A DNA stretch of 64,000 bases. Source: Candidatus Effluviviaceae Genus I sp. (GTDB taxonomy: Bacteria; Joyebacterota; Joyebacteria; Joyebacterales; Joyebacteraceae). The position numbers and the translations under genes are program-made. Positions within the stretch are counted from its first letter, which is position 1. Every line of letters begins with the position of its first letter. The stretch is taken from assembly GCA_016867725.1 (NCBI GenBank), contig VGIX01000002.1, positions 100,314 through 164,313 of the forward strand, read 5' to 3'. Below the pieces are notes generated by a model. That model had not been told where the DNA came from. It worked only from the letters and a program-made list of their open reading frames with translations, and searched no databases. Shown piece after piece: positions 34,722-43,401 of this stretch.

Positions 34722-36067
34722 GGCGCGCCGCGGGAGCGTTCGTCTGCGCGGCCCTCCTCCTCGCCGCGGGATGCGCGAGGAAGGCGGAGCCGCGGCCGCA
34801 GCTTCTCATCTTCGGGCTGGACGCCGCGACGTGGACCATCATGGCGCCGATGATCCAGGCCGGGGAGCTCCCGACCATCGCACGGCTTGCGAAGGAGGGC
34901 TCGTACGGCGTGCTCGAGAGCTTCGAGCCCATGCAGTCGCCGCCCGTCTGGACGACCATCGCGACCGGCGTGCTCCCCGGACGGCACGGGATCACCGACT
35001 TCGTCGCGAAGATCCCGGGCACGGACCGCTCCGTCCCGGTGACGTCGAACCTGCGCCGGGTCAAGGCGTTCTGGAACATCCTCTCGGACGAGGGCGTGTC
35101 CGTCGGCATCGTCGGCTGGTGGCCGAGCTGGCCGGCCGAGGAGGTCAACGGCTTCATGATCACCGACCGCGCGTGGCCGGTGGCCATGAGCGATGGAGGC
35201 GTGCCGCTCGGCACGGGCAGGGGCGTCATCGCGAACTTCGAGATCCCGGAGTTCCCGGGAAGAACCTACCCGGACTCGCTGTTCGAGGCGTTCCGCCCGT
35301 TCATCATCCTCGAGAAGGACGTCACGCCCGTGGACCTCGACCGGTTCTTCTCCGACTCACAGCGCGTGGGGCCGATCTCGGACTTCTACGTCAGATGGGT
35401 CTACGCCCGGGACAGGTCGTTCGCCGACGCGGGCCTCGCGTTCTGGGAGCGGGAGTCACCGGACGTGTTCGCGCTGTACCTGAACGGCATCGACGTCGCG
35501 CAGCACTACTTCTGGGGATTCCAGCGCGACAGGGGGTTTGCCGTCAACGACAAGAACCACCGCCTCTACGGCGAGGTGATCCGCAACTTCTACCGTTACG
35601 CCGACCGCGTCATCGCCGCGTATCTCGCGAAGACGTCGAAGGACGTCACCGTGCTCATCGTCTCGGACCACGGCTTCGAGACCAAGGGCGATCTCAAGCA
35701 GGTCTGGGAGCGGGGGGACGACGTGAGGACCCTCGAGGGCGCCAAGGACGTGCCGTGGGACCATGCCCTCGACGGCGTCATCATCGCAAGCGGCCCGGGC
35801 ATCAGGAGGGACTTCCGCATCCCGCGGGCCTCGGTGACCGACGTGACGCCGACCGTCCTCGCGTACTACGGGCTTCCGGCGGCGCGGGACATGGACGGGC
35901 GGCCGCTCGAGGCGATCTTCGAGCCGGACTTCCTCGAGAGACACCCCATCACCTTCGTCGAGACATACGAGACGCCGGGCGCGGCGGCGGACACGACGCC
36001 GCTCGAGACACCCCTCGACGACGCGGCGAAGGAGAGACTGCGGGCGCTCGGGTACATCGGCAAGTGA
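34718..36067 (+). CDS. Type I phosphodiesterase / nucleotide pyrophosphatase lipoprotein
   Basis: A 449-residue alkaline-phosphatase superfamily protein with a lipoprotein signal (LLLAAGC, Cys near residue 20). Catalytic features: IFGLDAATWTIM (metal Asp), SPPVWTTIATGVLPGRHGI with Thr as probable nucleophile, NGIDVAQHYFW (Asp, His), VSDHGF, and WDHALDGVIIASGPG. The C-terminal LRALGYIGK is shared with the gene at 37224. Family members cut phosphodiesters or transfer phospho-groups in the envelope. It lies directly before a GT9 gene. Confidence 0.82.
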   Translation: MRRAAGAFVCAALLLAAGCARKAEPRPQLLIFGLDAATWTIMAPMIQAGELPTIARLAKEGSYGVLESFEPMQSPPVWTTIATGVLPGRHGITDFVAKIPGTDRSVPVTSNLRRVKAFWNILSDEGVSVGIVGWWPSWPAEEVNGFMITDRAWPVAMSDGGVPLGTGRGVIANFEIPEFPGRTYPDSLFEAFRPFIILEKDVTPVDLDRFFSDSQRVGPISDFYVRWVYARDRSFADAGLAFWERESPDVFALYLNGIDVAQHYFWGFQRDRGFAVNDKNHRLYGEVIRNFYRYADRVIAAYLAKTSKDVTVLIVSDHGFETKGDLKQVWERGDDVRTLEGAKDVPWDHALDGVIIASGPGIRRDFRIPRASVTDVTPTVLAYYGLPAARDMDGRPLEAIFEPDFLERHPITFVETYETPGAAADTTPLETPLDDAAKERLRALGYIGK

Positions 36068-36099
36068 ACCGGCGGCGGCCGCGCGGCGGCGGGGAACGC

Positions 36100-37227
36100 A
36101 TGGCGGGAGACGTGAAGCTCGACTGCAGAAGGTATCGTGGGGACCGTCCCTGCGCGCCGCGCAGGGACTGCGCGGGCTGCGACGCGTACGCGCCGATGGG
36201 CACGCGCGCGCTCGTGATCAAGCTCGCCGCGCCCGGGGACGTCCTGCGCTCGACCGCGATCCTCCCGCCGCTTCGAAGGGAGCACGACCCCGCGCACGTC
36301 ACCTGGGTCACCGACGAGGCGGCGCTGCCGCTCGTCGCTCTGAACCCGCACATCGACAGGACCATGCCCTTCGGCTTCGAGACGGCGCTCGTCCTCGGGG
36401 CGCAGTCGTTCGACCTGGCCGTCTGCCTGGACAAGGAGCCGCGCGCCGCGGCGCTCATGCGGACCGTGCGCGCCGGGCGCAGACTCGGCTTCGAGCTGTC
36501 GGACTTCGGGACCGTGCGCGCGCTCAACGAGGGCGCGGCCTACGACCTCGCGCTGGGGCTGTCCGACGAGCTCAAGTTCCGCGTCAACACGAAGACCTAT
36601 CCCGAGGTCGCGTGCGGCGTCGCGGAACTCGCGTACGAGGGCGACCCGTGCACGCTGACGCTGCCGGAGGCGTCCGTCGAGCGGGCGCGGTCCTTCCTCG
36701 CCGCGCTCTCGCCGCGCGAGCCGCTCGTCGGCATCGTCGTCGGCGCGGGCGCGGTGTTCGCCAACAAGGCCCTGCCGCCGCAGTCCTGCGCCGAGCTCGC
36801 CAAGGCGGTCCGCGCGAGGCTCGACGGCTCCGTGCTCGTCCTGGGCGGCCCGGCGGACAGGGAGCGCGCCGAGGAGACGCTCAGGCTCGCCGACGGCGCG
36901 GCGGTGGACGGAGACACCCACGGGCTCCTCGACTACGCGGCGCTCGTCGGCCTGTGCGACGCGGTCGTCACGGGCGACACGATGGCGCTCCACATCGCCG
37001 TCGCGCTCGGCGTCCCGGTCGTCGCGGTCTTCGGTCCGACCGCCCCGCAGGAGATCGACCTCTACGGGCGCGGCCGGAAGGTCATCGCGCGCGTGGACTG
37101 CGCGCCGTGCTACAGGCGGACCTGCGACGTGAGCCCGTCCTGCATGGACTCCGTCCCGGTCGGTGACGTGCTCGATGCGCTCACCGCGGTGCTCGGGGCC
37201 GCGGGCGAGCCGAAGGGCGGGGGATGA
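36100..37227 (+). CDS. Family 9 glycosyltransferase (heptosyltransferase-like)
   Basis: A 375-residue GT-B enzyme: RALVIKLAAPGDVLRSTAIL, FDLAVCLDKEPRAAALM, GIVVGAGAVFANKALPPQ, VLVLGGPADRERAE, and GDTMALHIAVALGVPVVAVFGPT. These are hallmarks of ADP-heptose:LPS heptosyltransferases. The N-terminus has Cys9, Cys18, Cys24 and Cys27, and the C-terminus CAPCYRRTC, so a metal-binding N-cap is likely. gmhA at the left end supports heptose use. ATG at 36100 follows GGGGAA; the region 36068-36099 is the only short gap here. Confidence 0.85.
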   Translation: MAGDVKLDCRRYRGDRPCAPRRDCAGCDAYAPMGTRALVIKLAAPGDVLRSTAILPPLRREHDPAHVTWVTDEAALPLVALNPHIDRTMPFGFETALVLGAQSFDLAVCLDKEPRAAALMRTVRAGRRLGFELSDFGTVRALNEGAAYDLALGLSDELKFRVNTKTYPEVACGVAELAYEGDPCTLTLPEASVERARSFLAALSPREPLVGIVVGAGAVFANKALPPQSCAELAKAVRARLDGSVLVLGGPADRERAEETLRLADGAAVDGDTHGLLDYAALVGLCDAVVTGDTMALHIAVALGVPVVAVFGPTAPQEIDLYGRGRKVIARVDCAPCYRRTCDVSPSCMDSVPVGDVLDALTAVLGAAGEPKGGG

Positions 37228-38984
37228 GGCAGGAGGGGGTCTTCCTCACGCTGCTCGCGACCTCCGCGGGCCTCGCGCTCGCGGTCGGCGTCTGGATGGG
37301 GCTTCGGGGCCTCGCGACCAGCGGCTTCTCGTTCGCGCTCGGCGCTGGCCAGACGGTCGCGCTCGTCGGCCTCGTCTTCGTCGCCTATCTCCTGATCGGC
37401 GCGATCGCCGTCCTTCCGGCGACCGGCGGCGCGGGACCGGGTGGTTCGGCCGCCGCGATGTCCTGGATCCTCCGCGCGTGCGGCAGCCTCACGCTGTGGT
37501 TCCTCCTCGGCATCACCTTCCTCCCCCTCAAGGGCTCCGAGCTGAACATCAGGGCCGGCAGGCTGACCACGCTTGAGCTCAACGTCATCGGGCTTGGGCT
37601 CGTGCTCGTCGCGGGGGCGCTCGCGGCGTGGGCCGCAGGCGCGCTCGTCCCGCGGGCGGTGGCGCTTCTCGTGTCGCGCCTCGGGCCGAGGGGCGCGGGC
37701 GTCCTCGGGGCGGCGCTCGCCGCCTGCGCGCTGGCGCTCATCGTGGTCGGCTCGGCGTCGCGCGCCGGCAGGCTCGCCAGGCTCGAGCTGCCGGCCGGCC
37801 TTAAGCCCGGTTCGGTCCCCCGCGTCGTTGTCGTCGGCGTGGACGGCTGCGAGTGGAAGATGCTCGGCCCGCTCGTTGAGGCCGGGAAGCTCCCCACGTT
37901 CGCCCGCCTCATGGAAGCGGGCTGCCACGGGCCGCTGCGATCGGTCGAGCCGCTGATCTCGCCGTCCATCTGGACGACCATCGCCACCGGGAAGACCTCG
38001 GAAAAGCACGGCATCGCCGACTTCGTCAACGAGCATGGCGTCCCGGTCAACGCGACGATGGTCGGGGCCGCGCCGATGTGGGAGATCGCGTCGGCCCACG
38101 GGGTCCCGGTGGGGGTCGTCGGCTGGTACGTGACCTGGCCGGCGAGCCGCGTGAACGGCTTCGTGGTCTCGGACCGGATGCACTCGCTCTTGCGTGGCCC
38201 GACGCAGGTCCTGCACGCTCTGAGCGGACGGGGCACCAACAGGCGACTGGCCCAGTTCGGGCGGTTCACGCTCGATCCGGGGTACAAGCGACTCCCCAGG
38301 ACGGACCCGCGCTTCCGTGAGAACCGCATCGTCGACGAGCCGCTCAGGTGGGGGTTCCTGCGCGACGGCATCTACGGCGGCTCGATGGCGGCGCTGGCGA
38401 GGCTCTCGCGGCCGCGCTTCGCCGCCGTCTACTACCGGGGCGTGGACTTCGTGCAGCACTTCTTCTGGCGGTACGCGGACCCGGCGCCGTTCGGGGAGGT
38501 CCCGGCCGACGAGCGCGAGCGCTTCGGGAGCGTCATCGCGAACTACTACGCGTACCAGGACCGTCTGCTTGCGCGGCTTCTCGAAGCGCTCGGCGACGAC
38601 GTCAACGTGCTCCTCGTCTCCGATCACGGGTTCCGCGCGAGGCTGGACCCGAAGCCCGGGATGCCGGAGCTCACGGGCCGCCACGACATGACCGGCGTGT
38701 TCATCGCGGCCGGGCCGGCGTTCCGCGCCGGTGGACGGGTCGAGGGCATGTCGGTGCTCGACGTCGCGCCGACCGCGCTCGCCGTCATGGGTCTTCCCGT
38801 CCCCGAGGACATGGACGGCCGGCCCTTCACGAGCATCCTCCGCGATGAGCACCTGCGCCGCCTCCCGGTGCGGTCCGTGCCGTCGTACGACGGGCTCGTG
38901 CCGCGGCGCGCCGCGGAGGACGGTCCGGCGGACGAGAACGAGTCGATCCGCGAGCAGCTGAGGTCGCTGGGGTACATCGACTGA
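37224..38984 (+). CDS. Membrane-anchored type I phosphodiesterase
   Basis: A 586-residue protein. Residues 1-190 have about five membrane spans; the rest is an alkaline-phosphatase superfamily domain parallel to the gene at 34718: VVGVDGCEWKMLGPLV, SPSIWTTIATGKTSEKHGI (Thr nucleophile), YRGVDFVQHFFWRYAD, VSDHGFRARL, and the C-terminal LRSLGYID. The active domain would lie outside the cytoplasmic membrane. The paired phosphodiesterases flank the GT9 gene, suggesting phospho-group editing of the same glycan. It overlaps the GT9 stop by 4 nt. Confidence 0.8.
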   Translation: MRQEGVFLTLLATSAGLALAVGVWMGLRGLATSGFSFALGAGQTVALVGLVFVAYLLIGAIAVLPATGGAGPGGSAAAMSWILRACGSLTLWFLLGITFLPLKGSELNIRAGRLTTLELNVIGLGLVLVAGALAAWAAGALVPRAVALLVSRLGPRGAGVLGAALAACALALIVVGSASRAGRLARLELPAGLKPGSVPRVVVVGVDGCEWKMLGPLVEAGKLPTFARLMEAGCHGPLRSVEPLISPSIWTTIATGKTSEKHGIADFVNEHGVPVNATMVGAAPMWEIASAHGVPVGVVGWYVTWPASRVNGFVVSDRMHSLLRGPTQVLHALSGRGTNRRLAQFGRFTLDPGYKRLPRTDPRFRENRIVDEPLRWGFLRDGIYGGSMAALARLSRPRFAAVYYRGVDFVQHFFWRYADPAPFGEVPADERERFGSVIANYYAYQDRLLARLLEALGDDVNVLLVSDHGFRARLDPKPGMPELTGRHDMTGVFIAAGPAFRAGGRVEGMSVLDVAPTALAVMGLPVPEDMDGRPFTSILRDEHLRRLPVRSVPSYDGLVPRRAAEDGPADENESIREQLRSLGYID

Positions 38985-39012
38985 GCGACCGGCCGGCCTC
39001 GACGGAGGCGCC

Positions 39013-40281
39013 GTGAGAGACGCAAGGACGATCACGAGGGACCTCATGCCGCGGCTCGACGGCACGCACGTGCGCGTCGGCCGCGTGTTCGCGATCGTCG
39101 TCGTCGGGGCCGCGCTCCAGATCGTCACGCAGACCATCCTCGCGAGGTCGCTCTCGAAGCACGACGTCGGCCTCATCTCGCTCATCCTCGGCGCCGTGCC
39201 GCTGCTCTCCACGCTCGCCATCCTGGGACAGGACTCGGCGATCGTCCGCTTCGCGGCCTCGGCGGACTCCTCGTACGACATCCGCTCGTACACCCGGCGC
39301 ATCCTGCTCACGGCGACGCCGCTCGGTGTCCTCGCAGGGTTCGTCGGTGGCCGGGTCTACGGGCTCGGCGGGCTCGCGGCCGCCACGCTGATCGTGCTCG
39401 TCGCCGCGCAGAGCGCGGTCACGATCGGAAGCTCGGCGCTTCGGGGCGGGCACCGTTACGAGCCGGCCATGGGGGCGGCATGGGCGCCCGCCATCGTGGC
39501 GGCGGTGATCCTCGCGGGGCTTCTCGGCCTCGGAACGATGTCCACGACCGGCGCGCTCGTCGCGTTCCTCGCGGCCTACGGCGTGAGCGCGCTCGCGCTG
39601 TCCAGCGTGGCGACGGCGCGGACGCCCGGGGCCACCGTGAAGGTCCCCGAGTCGGTCTTCCGCGAAGGCTTCCTCTTCTTCGGTCTGAGCCTGTCCTTCA
39701 CGGTCATGGTGGGGATGGACAAGCTCATCATCGGGAAGCTCATGCCGTACCGGGACCTCGCCGTGTACGCGACGGTGTTCGCCGTCATGAAGGGCTTCGA
39801 CTTCCTCTTCCAGGCCGTGAACTTCGTGATGATGCCGTGGGTGTCGCGCGTCGGCACGGTTCGCATGGCGCGGTACAACGCGGCGGTGGCCGTCGTGGCG
39901 CTCGCCGCCGCCGTCCCGTACTGGCTCTTCGGCGACGACGCGGTCCGCGTGCTGTACGGCGGGCGGTACGACGAGGGCGCGTACCTCATCGCGCCTTTCA
40001 TGTTGTCGGGCGTCATCAAGCTGTTCTACGCTGTGCCCTCGAGCATCATCGGCGGCCGCATGCCCAGAGAGGCGCTCCGGAGCTTCCTCTGGTTCAGCAT
40101 CGGCGCCTCGGCGTTCAACGTGGCGCTCGACGTCCTCCTCATCCTCAGGATGGGTCTCCTGGGCGCCGCGCTCGCCACCGCGGCGGCGTGGGCCACGCGG
40201 TACGCGGGGGCGTCGATCATCGTGTGGCGCTACAGGGCGTGCCTCGGAGCGCCGCGGCGCGGCGCGACCGTGGACGTGTGA
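39013..40281 (+). CDS. Polysaccharide flippase, Wzx/MATE-like
   Basis: A 422-residue protein with about twelve hydrophobic spans. It opens GRVFAIVVVGAALQIVTQTI with ARSLSKHDVGLISLIL, and later has GMDKLIIGKLMPYRDLAVYATVF, the helices typical of oligosaccharide-lipid flippases. It would move undecaprenyl-linked repeat units across the inner membrane. GTG at 39013 follows GGAGG at 39004-39008. It sits 28 nt after the phosphodiesterase. Confidence 0.8.
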   Translation: MRDARTITRDLMPRLDGTHVRVGRVFAIVVVGAALQIVTQTILARSLSKHDVGLISLILGAVPLLSTLAILGQDSAIVRFAASADSSYDIRSYTRRILLTATPLGVLAGFVGGRVYGLGGLAAATLIVLVAAQSAVTIGSSALRGGHRYEPAMGAAWAPAIVAAVILAGLLGLGTMSTTGALVAFLAAYGVSALALSSVATARTPGATVKVPESVFREGFLFFGLSLSFTVMVGMDKLIIGKLMPYRDLAVYATVFAVMKGFDFLFQAVNFVMMPWVSRVGTVRMARYNAAVAVVALAAAVPYWLFGDDAVRVLYGGRYDEGAYLIAPFMLSGVIKLFYAVPSSIIGGRMPREALRSFLWFSIGASAFNVALDVLLILRMGLLGAALATAAAWATRYAGASIIVWRYRACLGAPRRGATVDV

Positions 40282-40318
40282 CGCCAGGCCCGGGGACGCG
40301 CCGGCGGAGGGAACCACC

Positions 40319-42691
40319 ATGACACGACGTTCCGGAAGAGCGCGCCGCCCCTCGACGGCGGCCGCGCGGGCAAGGGCGCCGGTCTTCGGAACGAGGGCGA
40401 CGCTCGTGTCCCTTCTCATCATCGTCGGCGTCGCGCTCGCCTTCTTCGGCCGCACGCTCTTCCTGCGCCAGGTGCTCACGGGCGGCGACGTCCTCGCGGC
40501 GGCCCTCATCTTCGAGAGGCACGCCGAGGAGGAGATCGCCTCGGGGCGCCTGCCTCTGTGGAACCCCCACATCTTCTCGGGCATGCCCTTCTTCGACAGC
40601 ATGAGCTGGAACGCGGTCGTGTATCCCTCGTTCTGGATCAAGCGGGCGCTCGAGGCCATCCCGGGCGTCGACCTTCCGCGGCTCACCTTCCTCGTGCTCC
40701 ACTACGTGCTCGCCGGCTTCGGGATGTTCTTCTTCCTGCGCTCGCGCCGCGTCGGCCACGCGGGGTCCGTGACCGGGGCCGTCGCGTTCATGCTGACGCC
40801 GCACCTCGTCGGGCTTGCCGCCATCGGACACGGCGGCAAGATCCTCACGGCGGCGTACATCCCGCTCGTCCTCCTCGCAACCCAGCAGGTGATGGACACG
40901 GGGCGGCGGCGGTGGGTCGCGGCGCTCGCGCTCCTGGGCGGGCTCCAGTTCCTCGCGCGCCACGTCCAGGTGAGCTACTACACGTGGCTCATGGTGGGCA
41001 TCCTCGTCCTGTGCCACCTGGCCGCGCCGCCGCGCCCGTCGTGGCGCCGCTGGCTCAGGAGGGCGCTTGCCGTCGGGTTCGCGGCGGGCCTGGCGGCGCT
41101 CCTTGCGGGCGTGCTCCTCGTGCCGCTGCGCGAATACGCCGCGCTCTCGACGAGGACGGCGGCGGGCGGGGGCATGGGGTTCGAACAGGCGACGATGTGG
41201 TCGTTCCACCCGAAGGAGATCCTCACGTTCCTCGTGCCGTCCCTGTTCGGGTTGGCGGACGAGACCTACTGGGGGACCATGCCCTTCCAGCAGGTGTCGC
41301 ACTACTTCGGCTACGTCGTGCTCGCGCTCGCCGTCATCGCGGTGGCGCGGAAGCGTGGGCGGGACGTGGGGCTTCTCGCGCTGCTGTTCGTCCTCGGGCT
41401 CGCCCTCTCGTTCGGCAGGCACTTCGGCCCGCTCTACCGGCTCGTCTACGAGTCGCTTCCGTGGTTCGACAAGTTCCGCGTCCCCGCGCTCTTCCTGCTC
41501 GTCGCGCAGTTCGCGGTCGCGGCGCTGGCCGGTCACGGCGCCTCGACGCTCCTGGGCGAGGAGGGACGCGATCGCGGCGGCTGGACGGCGTGGGCGATCG
41601 GGCTGGGCGCGGCGGGCGCCGTCGTGGGGCTCCTGGTGGTGGCGTCGCGCGGGCGCCTCGCGGACTCGGCCGGCGCCGCGCTCATCGCGAAGCACGCGGG
41701 AGTGCAGGCTTCGTTCCTGCGCTCGGTCGGCGCGCGGGCGGCGGGCATGGCGGTCCGGGACGGCGGCATCCTCGTGGCGATGGCCGCGGCCACCGCCGTG
41801 AGCGTGATCGCCGCGGCGTCGAAGCGCCTTCCGGCAGCGCTGCCGGCGCTCTTCCTGCTGGGCGTCGTCACGTGGGACCTCGCGATCGTCGACGGGCGCT
41901 TCATGCACCCGACGCCACTTAGGGCCCTCTCGTCCTACTACCCGGAGACGCAGGCGCTTCGCTTCCTGAAGAGCCGGCCCGGCCCGTTCAGGGTGCTGCC
42001 GCTGGGGGAGGACTTCAGCTCCAACGCGCTCATGTACCACGGGCTCGAGTCGGCGGGCGGCTACCACCCCGCGAAGCTCGCGGCGTACGACGCGCTCCTC
42101 AACCGCGTCGGGCTCACGAACCTCAGGCTCCTCGCCCTCCTCAATGTCAGGTACGTCGTCGGGCCCGAGGAGCTGGACCATCCGGCGTTCACGAAGGTCG
42201 CTCCCGGCGTCCACGAGTTCGCGGCGGCTCTGCCGAGAGCGTTCCTGGTCGGCAGGGCGGAGCGCGCGGCGTCGCACGACGAGGCGCTCCAGCGCTTCGG
42301 CCGGGAGGACTTCGACCCGTCCGCCACGGCCGTCGTCGAGGACATCCTTCCCGGGCCGCTCGCGGACGTCGCGGGCGGCGGCGTCGAGATCGTCTCGCGG
42401 GAACCGGAGCGCATGGAGGTCAGGGTCTCGGCGGCCGGCCCTTGTCTCCTGGTGTTCTCGGAGATATACTACGAGCCTGGGTGGAAGGCGTTCGTTGACG
42501 GGACCGAGACGCGCATCTACCGCGCGAACTACGCCTTCCGCTCGGTCTATCTTGAGCCCGGCGAGCACAGCGTGGTCATGAGGTACGACGCGGGAGGGAT
42601 CCGGCGCGGCCTCGTCCTGACGCTGTGCGCGGCGGCGGTGATCGCCGCGCTGTGGGCCGTTCCCGAACGCCGCAGGAGACACTGGACGTGA
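40319..42691 (+). CDS. YfhO-family membrane protein
   Basis: A 790-residue protein with about twelve spans in the first 550 residues and a beta-rich C-terminal domain. FLRQVLTGGDVL, PLWNPHIFSGMPFF and EYAALSTRTAAGG are typical of YfhO, a GT-C-like family linked to lipoteichoic or glycan glycosylation. The C-terminal portion (DGRFMHPTPLRALSSYYPET, VHEFAAALPRAFLVGRAE, VVMRYDAGGIRRG) also matches. A GT-C activity using polyprenyl-phosphate sugars is inferred. ATG at 40319; its stop overlaps the next GTG by 4 nt. Confidence 0.8.
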   Translation: MTRRSGRARRPSTAAARARAPVFGTRATLVSLLIIVGVALAFFGRTLFLRQVLTGGDVLAAALIFERHAEEEIASGRLPLWNPHIFSGMPFFDSMSWNAVVYPSFWIKRALEAIPGVDLPRLTFLVLHYVLAGFGMFFFLRSRRVGHAGSVTGAVAFMLTPHLVGLAAIGHGGKILTAAYIPLVLLATQQVMDTGRRRWVAALALLGGLQFLARHVQVSYYTWLMVGILVLCHLAAPPRPSWRRWLRRALAVGFAAGLAALLAGVLLVPLREYAALSTRTAAGGGMGFEQATMWSFHPKEILTFLVPSLFGLADETYWGTMPFQQVSHYFGYVVLALAVIAVARKRGRDVGLLALLFVLGLALSFGRHFGPLYRLVYESLPWFDKFRVPALFLLVAQFAVAALAGHGASTLLGEEGRDRGGWTAWAIGLGAAGAVVGLLVVASRGRLADSAGAALIAKHAGVQASFLRSVGARAAGMAVRDGGILVAMAAATAVSVIAAASKRLPAALPALFLLGVVTWDLAIVDGRFMHPTPLRALSSYYPETQALRFLKSRPGPFRVLPLGEDFSSNALMYHGLESAGGYHPAKLAAYDALLNRVGLTNLRLLALLNVRYVVGPEELDHPAFTKVAPGVHEFAAALPRAFLVGRAERAASHDEALQRFGREDFDPSATAVVEDILPGPLADVAGGGVEIVSREPERMEVRVSAAGPCLLVFSEIYYEPGWKAFVDGTETRIYRANYAFRSVYLEPGEHSVVMRYDAGGIRRGLVLTLCAAAVIAALWAVPERRRRHWT

Positions 42692-43401
42692 GGGTGATGG
42701 TCGTCATCCCGACGTACAACGAGCGCCAGAACCTCGCTCGCCTGGCACCCCTCGCGCTCGGCGTCCTGCCCGACGTGCGCCTTCTCGTCGTGGACGACGG
42801 CTCGCCGGACGGAACCGGCGCGTTCGCCGACGAGCTGGCGGCCGCGGACCCGAGGGTCCGGGTGATCCACCGGCCGCGCAAGATGGGGCTCGGCTCGGCC
42901 TACGTCGAGGGCTTCCGGAAGGCGCTCGAGACGGACGCCGAGATCATCGTGCAGATGGACGCGGACTTCTCCCACGACCCGGCGGTCATCCCCGAGCTCG
43001 TGGAGGCCGCGGGGACGTACGACGTGGTCCTCGGGTCGCGCTACATCACGGGCGCGAACGTCGTCAACTGGCCGCTCCGCCGGCTGCTCCTGAGCTACTT
43101 CGCGAACGTCTACACGCGCGTCGTCACTGGCCTGCCGCTCAGGGACTCGACGGGCGGCTACAAGTGCTTCCGGAGACGCGTCCTCGAGGCGATCGACCTC
43201 GACACGGTCCGCTCCGACGGGTACTCCTTCCAGATCGAGGTCAACTTCCGGTGCTGGCGCAGAGGGTTCTCGATGCTCGAGATCCCCATCGTCTTCGTGG
43301 ACCGACACGCCGGCACGTCGAAGATGTCGCGACGCATCGTATGGGAGGCCACGTGGCTGGTCTGGCGCCTGCGGCTCGAGAGGATCCTGCGCAGGGCGTA
43401 G
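42688..43401 (+). CDS. Polyprenol monophosphomannose synthase-like GT2
   Basis: A 237-residue DPM1-type enzyme without membrane spans: VRVMVVIPTYNERQNLARL, LLVVDDGSPDGTGAF, IIVQMDADFSHDPAVIPEL (DAD motif), VLGSRYITGANV, DSTGGYKCFRRRVLEAI and GYSFQIEVNFRCWRRG. It makes a polyprenyl-phosphate hexose, the donor class needed by GT-C proteins such as the YfhO-like neighbour. GTG at 42688 overlaps the previous stop; ATG four codons in is an alternative. The next gene starts inside its end. Confidence 0.88.
   Translation: MRVMVVIPTYNERQNLARLAPLALGVLPDVRLLVVDDGSPDGTGAFADELAAADPRVRVIHRPRKMGLGSAYVEGFRKALETDAEIIVQMDADFSHDPAVIPELVEAAGTYDVVLGSRYITGANVVNWPLRRLLLSYFANVYTRVVTGLPLRDSTGGYKCFRRRVLEAIDLDTVRSDGYSFQIEVNFRCWRRGFSMLEIPIVFVDRHAGTSKMSRRIVWEATWLVWRLRLERILRRA

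Noticed and set aside
42495-42524. TTGACG-17-TACCGC inside the YfhO-like gene as a promoter
   Set aside because: Both hexamers are poor and the downstream gene is coupled by a 4-nt overlap.
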